Shown here: positions 22,245 to 33,090 of the stretch, piece after piece
Layout of the letters: every line of letters begins with the position of its first letter
Numbering within the stretch: position 1 is the stretch's first letter
Made by a program: the position numbers and the translations under genes
Notes under the pieces: model-generated
Database searches by the model: none
What the model was told of the DNA's origin: nothing
The model's input: the letters and a program-made list of their open reading frames with translations, nothing else
Origin: Pomphorhynchus laevis
Lineage: Eukaryota; Acanthocephala; Palaeacanthocephala; Echinorhynchida; Pomphorhynchidae
Length of the DNA stretch: 64,000 nt
NCBI GenBank assembly: GCA_012934845.2
Contig: WNNJ02003258.1
Coordinates: 310,001 to 374,000 of the forward strand
Direction of reading: 5' to 3'

Positions 22245-22710
22245 CAACAGCAACTTCTTGCCAAGAAAAAACGAATAATATTACACGAGATTTTTTCTGT
22301 CAACTACTGGTTGGGTGTCGGGTCGTTGAGGCAGTGCACCGAACCAAGCTACTCCAGACATCGCGATCCTAGACGACAGACCAGAGTTAGATAACCCAAG
22401 GCGATCTTCGGCCAGTTTCGAGATTTGATATCTCCACCGGTATCGAGGTCTACCTCGAGGTTACTTTCCAGAGAGTCCGGCCTGAAAAACGCCCAGAGAA
22501 AGGCGATCCCTAGGAATCCTCAGAACGTGTCCTAGCTCCCTCTGCTAACTTTATTCGATGTAGAGAAGCAGCGACTTTACTTCGAGTTTATCCCGGATGA
22601 CCGAGTTCTTAACCTTATCTGTAAAACTAAGACCGGTGTCACCGCGTTGGAACCTCATTTGGTCGCCTGTATCCGAGATATTTTCCTTTCGGTCATAACC
22701 TAAAGTTAAA
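22245..22710 (-). mobile_element. LINE-C2: 3' part only, duplicate of 17090-17548
   Basis: It matches 17083-17548 with an exact offset of 5162, no gaps and only a handful of substitutions (for example GCGGTC/GCGATC and GATGTGG/GATGTAG). It ends where CATAACCTAAAGTTA begins a small palindrome. The rest of LINE-C is absent. Confidence 0.85.
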
Positions 22711-22727
22711 CATAACTTTAGGTTAAC
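22698..22727. repeat. Short palindrome at the duplication breakpoint
   Basis: TAACCTAAAGTTA, AACA, TAACTTTAGGTTA: 13-base arms around a 4-base spacer, exactly where similarity with the 17 kb copy stops. Confidence 0.8.
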
Positions 22728-22744
22728 CTTTAATTTTATCTAAT

Positions 22745-24330
22745 ATGTAAAACAGAAAGTGGTTTTAATGTACATTTAAAAATCTCGATTTGTATAAAGA
22801 GTACTAAAATCGTATGTATTTATATTTTGAAAATTTATTCCTTTTGTCTGTTCTAAAAATTCTTTTGTAAAATTAATACTGAAATAGTGTTTTATACCAG
22901 TGTTAATTTCGATTACCTTGCAATATTTTTAAAAGTTTGCTTTAATTACTTTAAGTATTTTATTCATATAAACCGAAAGCGGTTTTAATGTACATTTAAA
23001 CGCACTACATATGAACCTAGGTTTTATTGGATTTTTATGTAATTTTGGATTCCAATATAATATAGGTATAGTTTTATTATCTAATTCAACCTTTATACCC
23101 TTTTTATCCATTATAGAACGATGACTTGTAATAATTGTTTCTAAACTCAACTCACTACGTTCATATGTTGGATTTACATTTAAATCATTAGAATTAACCT
23201 CTTTCATTAGTATATCATAATAAAGCTTTTTGCATATGAAGACAAAGTTATTACTAGCTTTATCAATAGTTGTTATTATATAGTTATCCTTTAATTGAGT
23301 AAGTTCTGTATACATATCTTTATTAATTTTATCTTTCCTTTTGTAATTGTTAATTCTTTTTTCTCTAGTTTTATCTAAAACAATCATTACTAATTAAATA
23401 TTTACAATTATTACTAATTGTTTTTTATGGTCTTTTTTATTACTAATTGTTTTTTAGAATTTTTAAAAGTCCGTCTATATTTATGTTATCTATACATTTA
23501 TTAATGAAGTTTATGGTTAATGTATATTTTTTGTTGTTATTATTAACATTTATTGTCCAATTATAGTATTTTATATTACAAGAGCTGTCTATTATACAAC
23601 TTAACTTATCATAATCGTTAATTAATCTTTGATTTATTGAACAAATGTTATTTTTTAGAAAAACTTCTTATATTTACATAAAGATCTTTTTGCTTATTAC
23701 CTCTTATTAATTGAGATTTACTCAACCAACATATCTTTTTTAAGTTTGTTTTTCTTATTCCTTTTATCACCATGACTTCTTGGTTTGCGTTTAACCGGAT
23801 TATTATAATATAGTTGTTTATTACGTATTATACTACTGCCAATTCCTTGTATCACGTCATTAAATCCTAATGGGTACATGGAATTAAGCGTTTTAATCCA
23901 AAAATCTTCTTTTTCTAATAGTTTTTGATTTAATATTGAAATGTTTTCTTAGATAATATGTTCTAAAATAAATAATTTACAGTTTTAATATCATGTCCTA
24001 TTAATCTCATATGTTTATGAAATATAGTTTGACTATTATGCTGTATATTATATATGTGTTGTCTAAACCTAGTTTTTAACATTTGATATGTTTTTCCTAT
24101 ATATTACAATCCACATGTACATTGTATAAGATACACTTCACCTGCGGTATTGCAGTTACAATTATTATTAATATTTAATGAAAAACATTTGTTTGTCGTA
24201 TTACTTACGATACAATTATTATTTATAACATCACAAACTATACAATTTTTTCTGTCACATTTAAAAGATCTAAAATTTAAATCATTAGTACTTACATATT
24301 TTTCCAATATGGTTGAGTACATGTAACTTT
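22745..24330 (-). mobile_element. PLE-B, most complete copy: N-terminal GIY-YIG then reverse transcriptase
   Basis: Minus-strand order: a Cys-rich segment (24322 on: SFKCDRKNCIVCDVINNNC), then CNTAGEVYLIQCTCGL and YIGKTYQMLKTRFRQH (GIY-YIG), then a histidine segment FHKHMRLIGHDIKTV and EDFWIKTLNSMYPLGFND (about 23915-23860). A basic linker follows, then the RT start at 23387 (NYIITTIDKASNNFVFICKK, YWNPKLHKNPIKPRFICSAF) to about 22745. The endonuclease lies upstream of the RT, the permuted order of the Naiad/Chlamys PLE clade. Linker pieces shared with the copies at 45.7 and 46.2 kb show both parts belong to one element. The copy is broken at several points and lacks the RT C-terminus. Confidence 0.75.
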
Positions 24331-24344
24331 TAAGTCATAATTTT

Positions 24345-24845
24345 TAACGTTGCTTTTTCGGTGTCGCCACATAGTTTAGTTGACTCTTACTAAACTTACA
24401 GCGGGCCATCCAGCAACATCTGACAGGGGGCTGCCCTGATTAAGGCGGTGGCAGGCTGGAACAAGATCTATAAAGATCTACCAGCTTCACTCCACGCGCT
24501 ACGCGACCTAGCTATTGGCCATTACCTGGTCTCTTAAACGTGATCACGTGAAGCAGTTTACATTTCAAAGTGTAAACACCTTGGGATGCAATTTTCTCCC
24601 TTTTTAAAATTAATAATTCATCGAACTTGTTTGAAAAGGGGGAAAATGATAATAACGTCGTAACCAATAATACGTAGTATTTAGTATTTCTAACTGATGT
24701 TATATTACCGGGAAAACTAAACCACAAGTCAATAACTTGTCAGTAGAGCAAATCAAATCAACTAACTGAATCTACGTATTAAATATAATTATATATTTGA
24801 AAAGTAATGCTAAATCAAGATTTAATAATTAAATAATAAATAATT
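24345..24845. other. Unassigned GC-richer insert followed by PLE-B terminal repeat
   Basis: Positions 24370-24540 are clearly richer in G and C than the surroundings (CAGGGGGCTGCCCTGATTAA) and have a plus frame AVAGWNKIYKDLPASLHALR; not recognised. Positions 24660-24845 are the repeat body with TTATATTACCGGGAAAACTA and AATAACTTGTCAGTAGAGCA. Confidence 0.4.
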
Positions 24846-25250
24846 TTGTTGAGATATTTCCGGACCTTTTCGACTAATGGTATTTTAGCTGGCTACATAA
24901 TAGCTTCAGCTATCAGGTCGCATTACGACAGAAAGCATGCTGTCCAGACAACTCCATAGGGCGGAACTCATCAGTGGACGTCCCTGTATCATCGTTGTTT
25001 CGTCCCTAAGCGTGCACTATATTGACGATAAACATGGTGGTCCTCCATAAGATTGAAATGATTCATTGAAATCGTCTTGTTGGTAGTCGGTTGAATTTCA
25101 TTTTGTTGAGGTATTTCCGGACCTCTTCGACTAATGGTATTTTAGCTGGCTACATAATAGCTCCAGCTATCATGTCGCATTACGACAGAAAGCATGCTGT
25201 CCAGACAAATCCACAGGGCGGGACTCATCAGTGGACGTCTCTGTATTATT
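24845..25250. repeat. Tandemly repeated structured unit, two copies
   Basis: A unit of about 140-160 bases starting at TATTTCCGGACC (about 24855) recurs from about 25115, with about 262 bases between starts. It contains the hairpins TGTCG-TAATG-CGACA and ATAGCT-GG-AGCTAT on the minus strand and ends in GACGTCCACTGATGAGT (minus). No ORF. It may be the end of another PLE or a structured MITE. Confidence 0.65.
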
Positions 25251-25462
25251 TATTAATTTACAATTAATAAATAATTGTTATAATAATTTATATAATTTAA
25301 ATCAAACTAAAATAAAAGAATATTTTGTGATAGACATTAAATACGTCCATCATATTGCTTACGTTGAACTTTTTATTGACCAATTTCAGTTTATGCGTAA
25401 ATGACAACACTCTACTTGCTGCTTATATAATAATCATGTAATATAATTTAATAAATTTTTAG

Positions 25463-25689
25463 ATATTTCGATGGACTGAATATTCTTCTACATGAAAATA
25501 ACATTATTACAGTTGAATCTATTGTAATCGAATTTCTGACTGATCATATGTCTATATCCTGGTCACTACAGGTATGCGTTGTTTTTTAAGTTTAAAATTT
25601 ACGTTTAAATATTTCACTTTCATTATTGACTTTTATTTTACTGACTTTAGATGAGCATTTGGCTATTGAGAAACTTTAAGTTCTACTGA
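25463..25689 (+). other. Possible two small exons, product unknown
   Basis: A TTTTTAG acceptor at 25456-25462 precedes a 109-base stretch (25463-25571) open in one frame (YFDGLNILLHENNIITVESI, then VIEFLTDHMSISWSLQ). It ends in CAG followed by GTATGC. A 79-base AT-rich gap then ends in GACTTTAG, and 25651-25689 continues in phase (MSIWLLRNFKFY) to a TGA. The splice-like borders are suggestive but short open frames occur by chance in such sequence, and no family was recognised. Confidence 0.25.
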
Positions 25690-26018
25690 TTGTGGATAGA
25701 AAGTTTTAATATTTAGCACAATACAATTTTGTGGACGACATTGAGTCGTCTATAAAATATTTAGTTTACGAAAACAAACATTTTTTGTTATTAACAAAAT
25801 ATATTCAATGCAATCAGTAATGCAATTATCTTGTCGTTTACATTTTGCTCTCAATTTAATGAATCAAATTGTAATGATACAACATGACACAGATCTATAT
25901 TAACATCAATCATAATAAACTTATTTAGTGAAGCTATAATCTAGCAACTGAATATGTAGTTATATATATTGTCTCGATATTCATATTGAGACAATATATT
26001 TATTGACATTATTTTTTA

Positions 26019-27404
26019 ATAGACAATAATAATCTGAGAGGTTATTTATCAATGCACACTGCAGCCTCTCGTCTTGGGGTTGATAGCAAAAGTTACAAGA
26101 ATTACATAAATTGTTAGCAAAATATTTAAAATATTAATCACGACTGGGGTGAGATTTTACTTGTAGAGTCGTTGACTTTGACTTGAAAGCGTTTTTATCG
26201 CATCAAGATGCGTGTAAATGCTGATTGCTTATTGTTGAATCTACAGGTATTGAATCGATTTTACGAAGAGGAATTGTTGAAAGAATTGGACAAGAGAATA
26301 CATGAGAGATAGGTGGACATTGTAGATTACAAAATTTGCAGCGACAACATATTGAACGTTCCTGACATTGTATGTGGATAGTGCACAGTTTGCCGTGATA
26401 ACCGTGCAGGTAGGCGCGAACGATGATAGGTCTTTTGGTGGCTTGTGGTTGTTGCCAACGAGGTTGTAGTAGAGTGGCTGCTATGGTTATTTCGGGATCG
26501 ATGGCATTGATCTTTTCTGTGAACTTATGGAAGTGCTGTTGGAAGGCCGGTGATTTTAATAAGCAATTACGTTGTTGGTAGTCTATTGTAGAGGTCGGAT
26601 CGACATTAGAACAGAAAAAGGAGTAGAGTGATTTTAGGTGACAATCCGAGTACCTTTTTGACGAAGCGCCATTTACAGGAGTCAAAGTTGTTTGAAATTG
26701 TAACTCGAAAAGTCAGACCAGATGACGGGAAGCGCATAAGTAATCATGGGTTCTAGCATCACTTTAAAGAAATGGAGTGCACCTTGTAAGGATAAACTAG
26801 GCAGTTTTCTAGAAGCGAAAGTTGATGAGAGGATCTGACAAGCTTTTGGTTTGAGGTGCAAACGAAATGACCAAGCAGCGGTTAGATGAACACCAAGATA
26901 TTTATAGGAGTGTTCGAATTCTATATGCTGATTATTTAATGATAACTTGTCAGTTCGGGCTAGGCGACCATCACGACGAAATTTTATGGCTTTTGTTTTT
27001 AATGTGTTGACAGTTGAGGTCGTTTTGCAAACAGTATACATGAAGTTGGTCAAGTAGGGTCTGTAAAATTGTAGTGGATTCGCAGATTATCAGAAGATCA
27101 TAGGTGAAAAGAAAGATTTTGGACGCTTTTTTTTAAATGAGGGAATATCTCCGATAATCAGTGAAAAGAGGATAGGGCTAAGAGGGTCGCCTTGTAATAC
27201 TCCTTTATGTTGAATAATGGATGCACATATAGATACGCTGTCGAATATGCGTATTTCATTGGGTGGCAGAAGACGACGTATTGTGTCGAGGAATGTTCCA
27301 TATATGTTGTACTGGACTTTAAGTTTTTCTAGAAGCAAATGGCGATTGACATTGTAAAAGGCTTTGGTGAAGTCTACGAATACGGCGTAGGCAATAAAAT
27401 AATA
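26019..27404 (-). mobile_element. LINE-F: 5'-truncated non-LTR retrotransposon with target-site duplication
   Basis: The minus strand begins inside the RT (AVFVDFTKAFYNVNRHLL at about 27390). It continues with IQHKGVLQGDPLSPILFSLI (domain B, 27220-27140), then KYLGVHLTAAWSFRLHLK (26920), LPVIWSDF, and a C-terminal Cys/His cluster (CRCKFCNLQCPPISHVFSC, about 26340-26280). The 14-base GACATTATTTTTTA occurs at both 26005-26018 and 27405-27418, consistent with a target-site duplication. Frames change at least twice. An I- or Jockey-like clade is likely but not settled. Confidence 0.75.
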
Positions 27405-27544
27405 GACATTATTTTTTATTATCAGCGTTTAGTATATGATTTATTTTTGCTATATTTACTATTGAGATATAGACTAAAGAATATACTTACAATGGGGCAC
27501 AACATATCAATTTGTGAATATTTTTTTAATCAATAAATCAAATT

Positions 27545-27870
27545 AAAATATATACCACTCGAAAGTCATCAACAGAATGAGGTTGTGTATGAATTCACTT
27601 GTTCTAAATACGAATGTATGGTAGGGAACTATATATAGGGTACAACACTACTATTAATAGATAAAAACAACGTACAATGATAGATACACGAACATTCGAA
27701 GAAGATCATAAACTATGAGTATAGACAGTCAAAGAAATTGCCTAAAATACCAAGCACTTGCATCACAGCGAGAACAGAGATAACCGTGTTAGCGATAAAG
27801 TACAAAAATCAGAAACTTAACGCTAAAAATTAAGGATTCACAACCGGATATTTGTCAATTTTTAAAATTG
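27545..27870 (+). mobile_element. PLE-5: GIY-YIG endonuclease fragment
   Basis: The plus strand, with frame changes, reads HQQNEVVYEFTCSKYECMVG, then YIGYNTTINR, then RTFEEDHKL, and later LAIKYKNQKLNAKN. This is the order CxxxxC, YIGYTT and ALLIK..P.LN known from the C-terminal endonuclease of canonical PLEs. Only the nuclease end is present. Confidence 0.6.
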
Positions 27871-28430
27871 ACAAATATTCCATGTAATAAAAGTTATTGC
27901 AATTAAAAGTATTGATTTTTTGTAAAAGCACATTCTGCTTTTAAAGTTGTTGTTTTAAATTATTCTATAATTCACCCAAGTGATATCACTACAACTTATT
28001 CATGGATATACTTTCATAATCTGAAGTTGTTCGAATCAAGTTTTAATGACACGTCGTCAATCATGATCGCTAAAACAAATTACTTACTCTATAAAAAGGC
28101 AATGTTTTTAATTACTAGTTTCGAATTTTTCTAAATTAAACTTTCCCGTGTAACGAAAATAACATGGCGTGAACATCGCGCCTTAATCACAAAGCAATTG
28201 TTTACTTTGTTTTATCTAATTTTACTGTCTATTTTAGGACGATGAACTTACTGAGAATTTTATTTCTTTACTGTGAAGTGTTATTTTTGACAATTCTGTG
28301 TTCGTATTTAAAAAATGTCCCTTTGATTTTGATACGAGCTTCATTATCTGCATGTAAACTGGTGTTTAAATGTTTTATGGTGTTTTATGATATTTATATT
28401 TTTATATTTATATTTTTTTAAATATAATTT
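27870..28430. other. Spacer without recognised gene
   Basis: AT-rich. At its start is a snap-back hairpin (27848-27878: arms ATATTTGTCAATTTT and AAAATTGACAAATAT around one base). A CTATTTTAG acceptor-like site near 28240 precedes a 39-base open stretch (DDELTENFISLL, then TGA); no support for a gene. Confidence 0.4.
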
Positions 28431-28433
28431 TAT

Positions 28434-29100
28434 AAATTTGATAAATTTATGTTCATTTTTATTCAATTAATAACAAATATCTGACCAAAATTATCAATTT
28501 GATATCAAATAGTATACATTTAAATAATAATACATGGATTTAACTATAAAAATTGATAAAAGCTGATTTTACATCTTATCAATTAAATATTTAATTAATC
28601 AAATCAGATAACTACGATAAGTCTAATTTATATTGTAAAATTATAAGAAAAATAAAAATATTAATCAAACTTGCTTGACAATTAGCAGAAAAATAGTCGT
28701 ATCATGAATACATAGTTTCAGTATTACTGACAGAGGTTATATTACCGAGAAAACAAAGTCCACAAACCAATAATAATTTGTCAGTAAACAAATCAGATTC
28801 GATAACTAAGTCAACATATTTTATATTATATATGAATAAAAATAAAAATAAATAATAAATAATTATATAGTTTTATTAGAAAAAACTATAAAAATATAAA
28901 TTCCATAAACCATAAACTCTATAAAACTATAAGCCTTCTTATTTTTCCTTCTTTGTTCCAATAAAACTGTATAATCGAAATGGAAGAAGATTATGGGGTT
29001 AGTATTTATTAATAAATAATTATATAAGATTTTGTACAATTTATTTATATCAAGTTAAAATAAAAAATTGAAATTTTAAATAAAAGTCAATTTTTATTAA
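28434..29100. repeat. Long repeat, inverted partner of 13275-13875
   Basis: Reverse complement of 13275-13875 with few substitutions and a few short indels. It includes the ACTGACAGAGGTTATATTAC body of the PLE-B terminal region. Confidence 0.8.
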
Positions 29101-29109
29101 TTTTTATTA

Positions 29110-29226
29110 ATTTTAAAAAAAAATTTAAATCTTAAATATGACAACATATTAAATTTATTTTTTTGAATAAATTTAATATCAAAATTTAAAATGAAAAAAA
29201 ATATAGTTAGTGATATTTCAGTATCG
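29110..29226. repeat. AT-rich spacer with 14-base-arm palindrome
   Basis: ATATTAAATTTATT, TTTTTG, AATAAATTTAATAT at about 29147-29180. Nothing else seen. Confidence 0.6.
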
Positions 29227-31572
29227 TTAAGTTGGAAACTTAACGTCTCGAGCGATCTCTAACAGGCACGCTGCATTTCCCCGCTGCACTGCACAGCTTA
29301 AACGCTGCAAGAGGAAATTGACAGCTCTTCGATCGTCTGTTGCCACCACCAACATATTGCCCAGTTTTGTCAAAAAATTCGAAGTTATCGGCCCGGCAGC
29401 ACCAATTGTGTCGATCGCCAACGGCACAAATTTATATTACGATTCGTCAATACATGTCTATTTGACCTTCTTTCGATCCTCTGCCAATCTAGCAACCTCC
29501 CCGGCCCCTGAGGCCGCACTAGGCAAATGGCTGGCAGCAAGAATGTTGGGACACGTGAAGTCCCATACTAGCAGACGTCTCCTTTCCCATGGGACTTGTG
29601 AAGCACTGTCAGATCTCTTTCCGTCGTTTCTGCAGAGCCCGATTGGTTCAAGGCGGGACCGGACACCGGCTGTGGCAAGGGCGCTACGGATAAGTGTGTT
29701 TACAGCACTGTGTCGATTGTACCGAGAAACCACTCTGGGGCAGTCTAGCCCGTGAATACCAGAGGGGTCTGATACGACGTCGCACATACACTTAAATGAA
29801 ACCGAGTTGAGAATACCGAGGCGAAGGGCTGATGCAAGACAGATTGAACTGTCGTCTAGTTTTGTGTCCATCGAAGCTATCGGTAGGGCATTAAGGAATG
29901 CGCCATACTATCTGGTAGACGCGGCTAGCAAACGGGCCCGATCTTTGGGAAAGGCGCATGAAGCTGCCAGGTGTCGGAATTCCTTCTCAAACAATGGGGC
30001 TGTCCAACGTTTTTGCAAGGTTGTATCCGTTGGAACAGTCAGGTCGAATTTAGTGGTCCAACTCTCTGACGCCGTTCGGTAGTTAAGGTCACTAGTGCCT
30101 GAGCGACTTGCCAAATGCTCTGGGATTAATAGCGCAGTTAAGTCCTTCGTGCGCGAAACAGATGAACAAAAAGCCGGTATAGATAACTCTTCCGGACGCA
30201 TAACACCCAGTCCAATCATCTTAACAGGTAGCGAGGCTTGACGCCAGGCTATGTCAGAGAGCCTGAGGTTAAGGATTTTCTCAAGAGAACTGCGAACGTC
30301 TACGTCGAAGGCTTTCACGAGGCCCCTTGTATAACACAGTGCGCAGCGTAAAAGTGAGTTGATCTTTGGCAGCGTCAAACAATGTCGAAGTATAAAGAAG
30401 GCGTCGTGCTTTACAAGTTTTGAGAGCTTTCGGCCTACCTGCTGAAGTTGTGTGATAGCCGATTCCAAGAACATATCGAGGTGAAATCCGGCGCAAAGCG
30501 GAACACCTAGCAAGTCTGCGGATTACACATCACAGACTTTTACGTTTGGCATTATATCAAGTAGAGGTTGAATATAGGTACCGCTTTTAGAAATTACTTG
30601 GCATTTGTCTGATCGTAAGAACAATCCAATTTTTGCTCCATGAGTTCGAATGTGTTCGATATCATTGATTAGAATGGAAACTTCTTCCCCTATGCAGCAG
30701 TCATCCAGATACCTTAACAGCTAATGGTGACAAAAGGCTGTGGGTTAGACTGTTGATGGTAAGTGAGAACAGGAGAGTACCGAAATGATCCCCTTGTTTT
30801 ACTTCCTCTTTTGAATTAATCACATTGTCCTCGAAGATAAGTGTGCTTGGGTAATCATAGCACATTTCCACGAAGTCCTGGATCCCCGGGATTTCCTTCT
30901 TCACAACCTGAAGGACTGCGCCCCTACTGATTGAGTTAAAAGCATTTTCGAAGTCTAACTTTACCATCGCTGAATTGCCTACCAAACCGTGTTCAGCAAA
31001 CATCTCGCTGCATGAATTACGGCCTCGATACCTACAGGCACACCGACGCCAAGTTGATTTGGAAGAAACATGTCAACCACTCTCTCGGTAGCAAATTTGC
31101 AAGCTACCATAGCAGCTAGCCGGCGGAAGGTACACCTAACAGCTATAGGTCTGACTCCACCGTCCCCTTTTACGAAAGCCAGAAGCTTGGCTCCGCATAA
31201 TATAGGCCTGATCGAGGTTGCCACTTTACTTGCAAGGATGTTACTCGTTAGCTCACAAATAGATTTCAGTAGTATGTCTCCTGCGACACCACTCGAACGA
31301 CTAACCAGGTCACGTAGATGAGAAGGACTCAAGCCATCAGCGCCCCCAGCAGAAGACGGTGGAAATGACTGGAGAGCCGACAAGACAGAAGGACCCGAAA
31401 TAAGTGGACCTAAATTGGGATTTGACCGCGGACGTGCGCAGCTTTCATTATAAAGAAACCGCCGTTCTGGATGTTTGCGACGCAAATGCTCGATAGTCTG
31501 CTCGTCCGCACTCAACAGCTGGTTGTTATTGGCAAGCAGTCGTACCGCTCCACGAATATCACCATCCTCCAA
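29227..31572 (-). mobile_element. LINE-H1: LINE with RT and restriction-like endonuclease, 5' truncated
   Basis: Minus-strand 31572-30979 encodes the pre-RT and first RT motifs (FPPSSAGGADGLSPSHLRDL and GGVRPIAVRCTFRRLAA). Positions 31003-30701 hold MVKLDFENAFNSISR (domain A) and VKQGDHFGTLLFSLTIN (domain B). YLDDC (domain C) lies near 30700-30685. Positions 30513-29908 hold the thumb region. Positions 29871-29227 hold the C-terminal nuclease with GIHGLDCPRVVSRYNRHSAV, NDGKRSDSA, LLVWDFTCPNILA and LLQRLSCAVQRGNAACLLE. KR(P/S)D and WDxTC form a PD-(D/E)XK-like core seen in many invertebrate RLE-type LINEs. Frames break in several places; the GC content is clearly higher than the flanks. Confidence 0.8.
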
Positions 31573-32240
31573 CTTTTGAATAATAAATAACAGACGTTGT
31601 ATCAGAATTAGGATTAAAGGAGGTCAGGAGGAACAACTATTTTATCAGGTTACGGCCCAACATAGCGGCGGGGTCTGCTACGTTGGGTCGAGGTTTTATC
31701 AGGTTTTTTTTCGCAATTACAAAATTTTTAATAATAAATAGTTAATCAGATCAGATAACATAGTTTACGTATTTTATACGATATATAAATAAAAATAAAG
31801 ATAAATAATAAATAATTATATAAGATTTTATATAATTTATATATTATCAAGTTAAAATTTAAAATTAAAATTTAAAATAAAAGTCAATTTCAATGAATTG
31901 AATAATAAATAACAGACGATGTATGATAATAATAATTATAGGTCATTAGAATGAATTGCTATGTTATCACGTTTTCGCACCTATTCCTCGATCCAACGTA
32001 AAAGCTAAAAATTGGTAACTTAGAAAAATTGACATTTTAAAATCTCTGTGAATCTTTAATATTTTATGTTTGATATTATAAAATGCGTAGACGATATAAT
32101 TTATAAATTGACTAATAAATAACATACGATGTATCAGAATAAGGATTAGAGGTCACTAGTAGGAACTGCTATGTTATCAGGTTTAATAGTAGCGGGACCC
32201 AAGCACGTGCTAATGACATATTTCCTCTGATGTATATTCT
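31573..32240 (-). repeat. PLE-B terminal repeats, three partial copies
   Basis: TAATAAATAACAGACG(T/A)(T/C)GTAT starts recur at about 31578, 31903 and 32112 (the last reads AACATACGATG). Each is followed by the AGGTCA..GAGGAACTGC region. Between them is the TTACGTATTTTATACGAT body. Confidence 0.65.
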
Positions 32241-33000
32241 AATACAGAGTATATTATTTATTACCCATCCATAAAAATTTTCCGCTAATGATTTTAATTG
32301 TTTTATATTATTATGTTAATTAATATATTTTATTATTTTATGTTGAGGATATTTTTATAGTAACCCATTTTAAAATATGCATATATTAAATTATTTAAAT
32401 GATTTTATAGAAATACAGTATCTAAACAAATTGTTGCAATTCTTAATATTTCATTATTTAATGTATTATATTTTATATTACATGGTATGCATGATAGCTT
32501 TTGCAAAAATATGTTTCTTGTAAATTTAAATTTGTCATCTTTACGATATAAATTAATAATAGTTTTAATTGATGTTAATTTAAAGCTTATATTAATATAT
32601 ATCTTCTTTATTACAAAACCTAATTTTTATTATCCATAAAAATTTTCCACTTAAGAGTTTAAATTTATTCTTTATATTATTGTGTTGATTTATCTATTTT
32701 ACTATTTTCTGCTTGATGTTATTTTTATAGTAACCTAGTTTAAAATATGTATCTATTAAATTATTTAAATGATTTTGAAGAAAGCCAATATCATTACATA
32801 TTGTTGCAATTCTTAAAATTTCATTATTTAATGTATTATATTTTATATTATATGGTATGCATGAATGCTCATGCAAAAATATGTTTCTTGTAAATTTAAA
32901 TATGTCATCTTTTCGATATAAATTAATATTAGTTTTAGTTAATGTTAATTTAATGTTCATATCTAGATATATACATTTTTATCATTATTATTAGTTTTAT
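32240..33000 (-). mobile_element. PLE-B fragments: two C-terminal RT copies in tandem
   Basis: An older copy (about 32630-32270) precedes a better one with an open frame at 32960-32694 ([58 protein letters not shown]). This is the region after the YIDD motif in the PLE-B RT. LINE-I is inserted at its 5' side near 33000; a few tens of bases of PLE-B resume at about 36236. Confidence 0.75.
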
Positions 33001-33090
33001 TAAGAAAAAAATGGTTTCTGATAAACATACAATAAAATAACATACAGTTTCTGATAAACATACAATAAACATACAATTTCTGAACATTCC

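Noticed and set aside
28720-28800. Hammerhead-like CTGACAGAGGTTATATTACCGAGAAAACAAAGTC in the PLE-B body
   Set aside because: The core has two extra bases (CTGA-CA-GA) and the sequence after GTC does not pair with that before CTGA. The visible hairpin is simply ACTGACA..TGTCAGT.
29318-30082. Plus-strand open frames of 145 and 91 codons
   Set aside because: They are antisense to LINE-H1 and have no similarity of their own; they arise from the higher GC content there.
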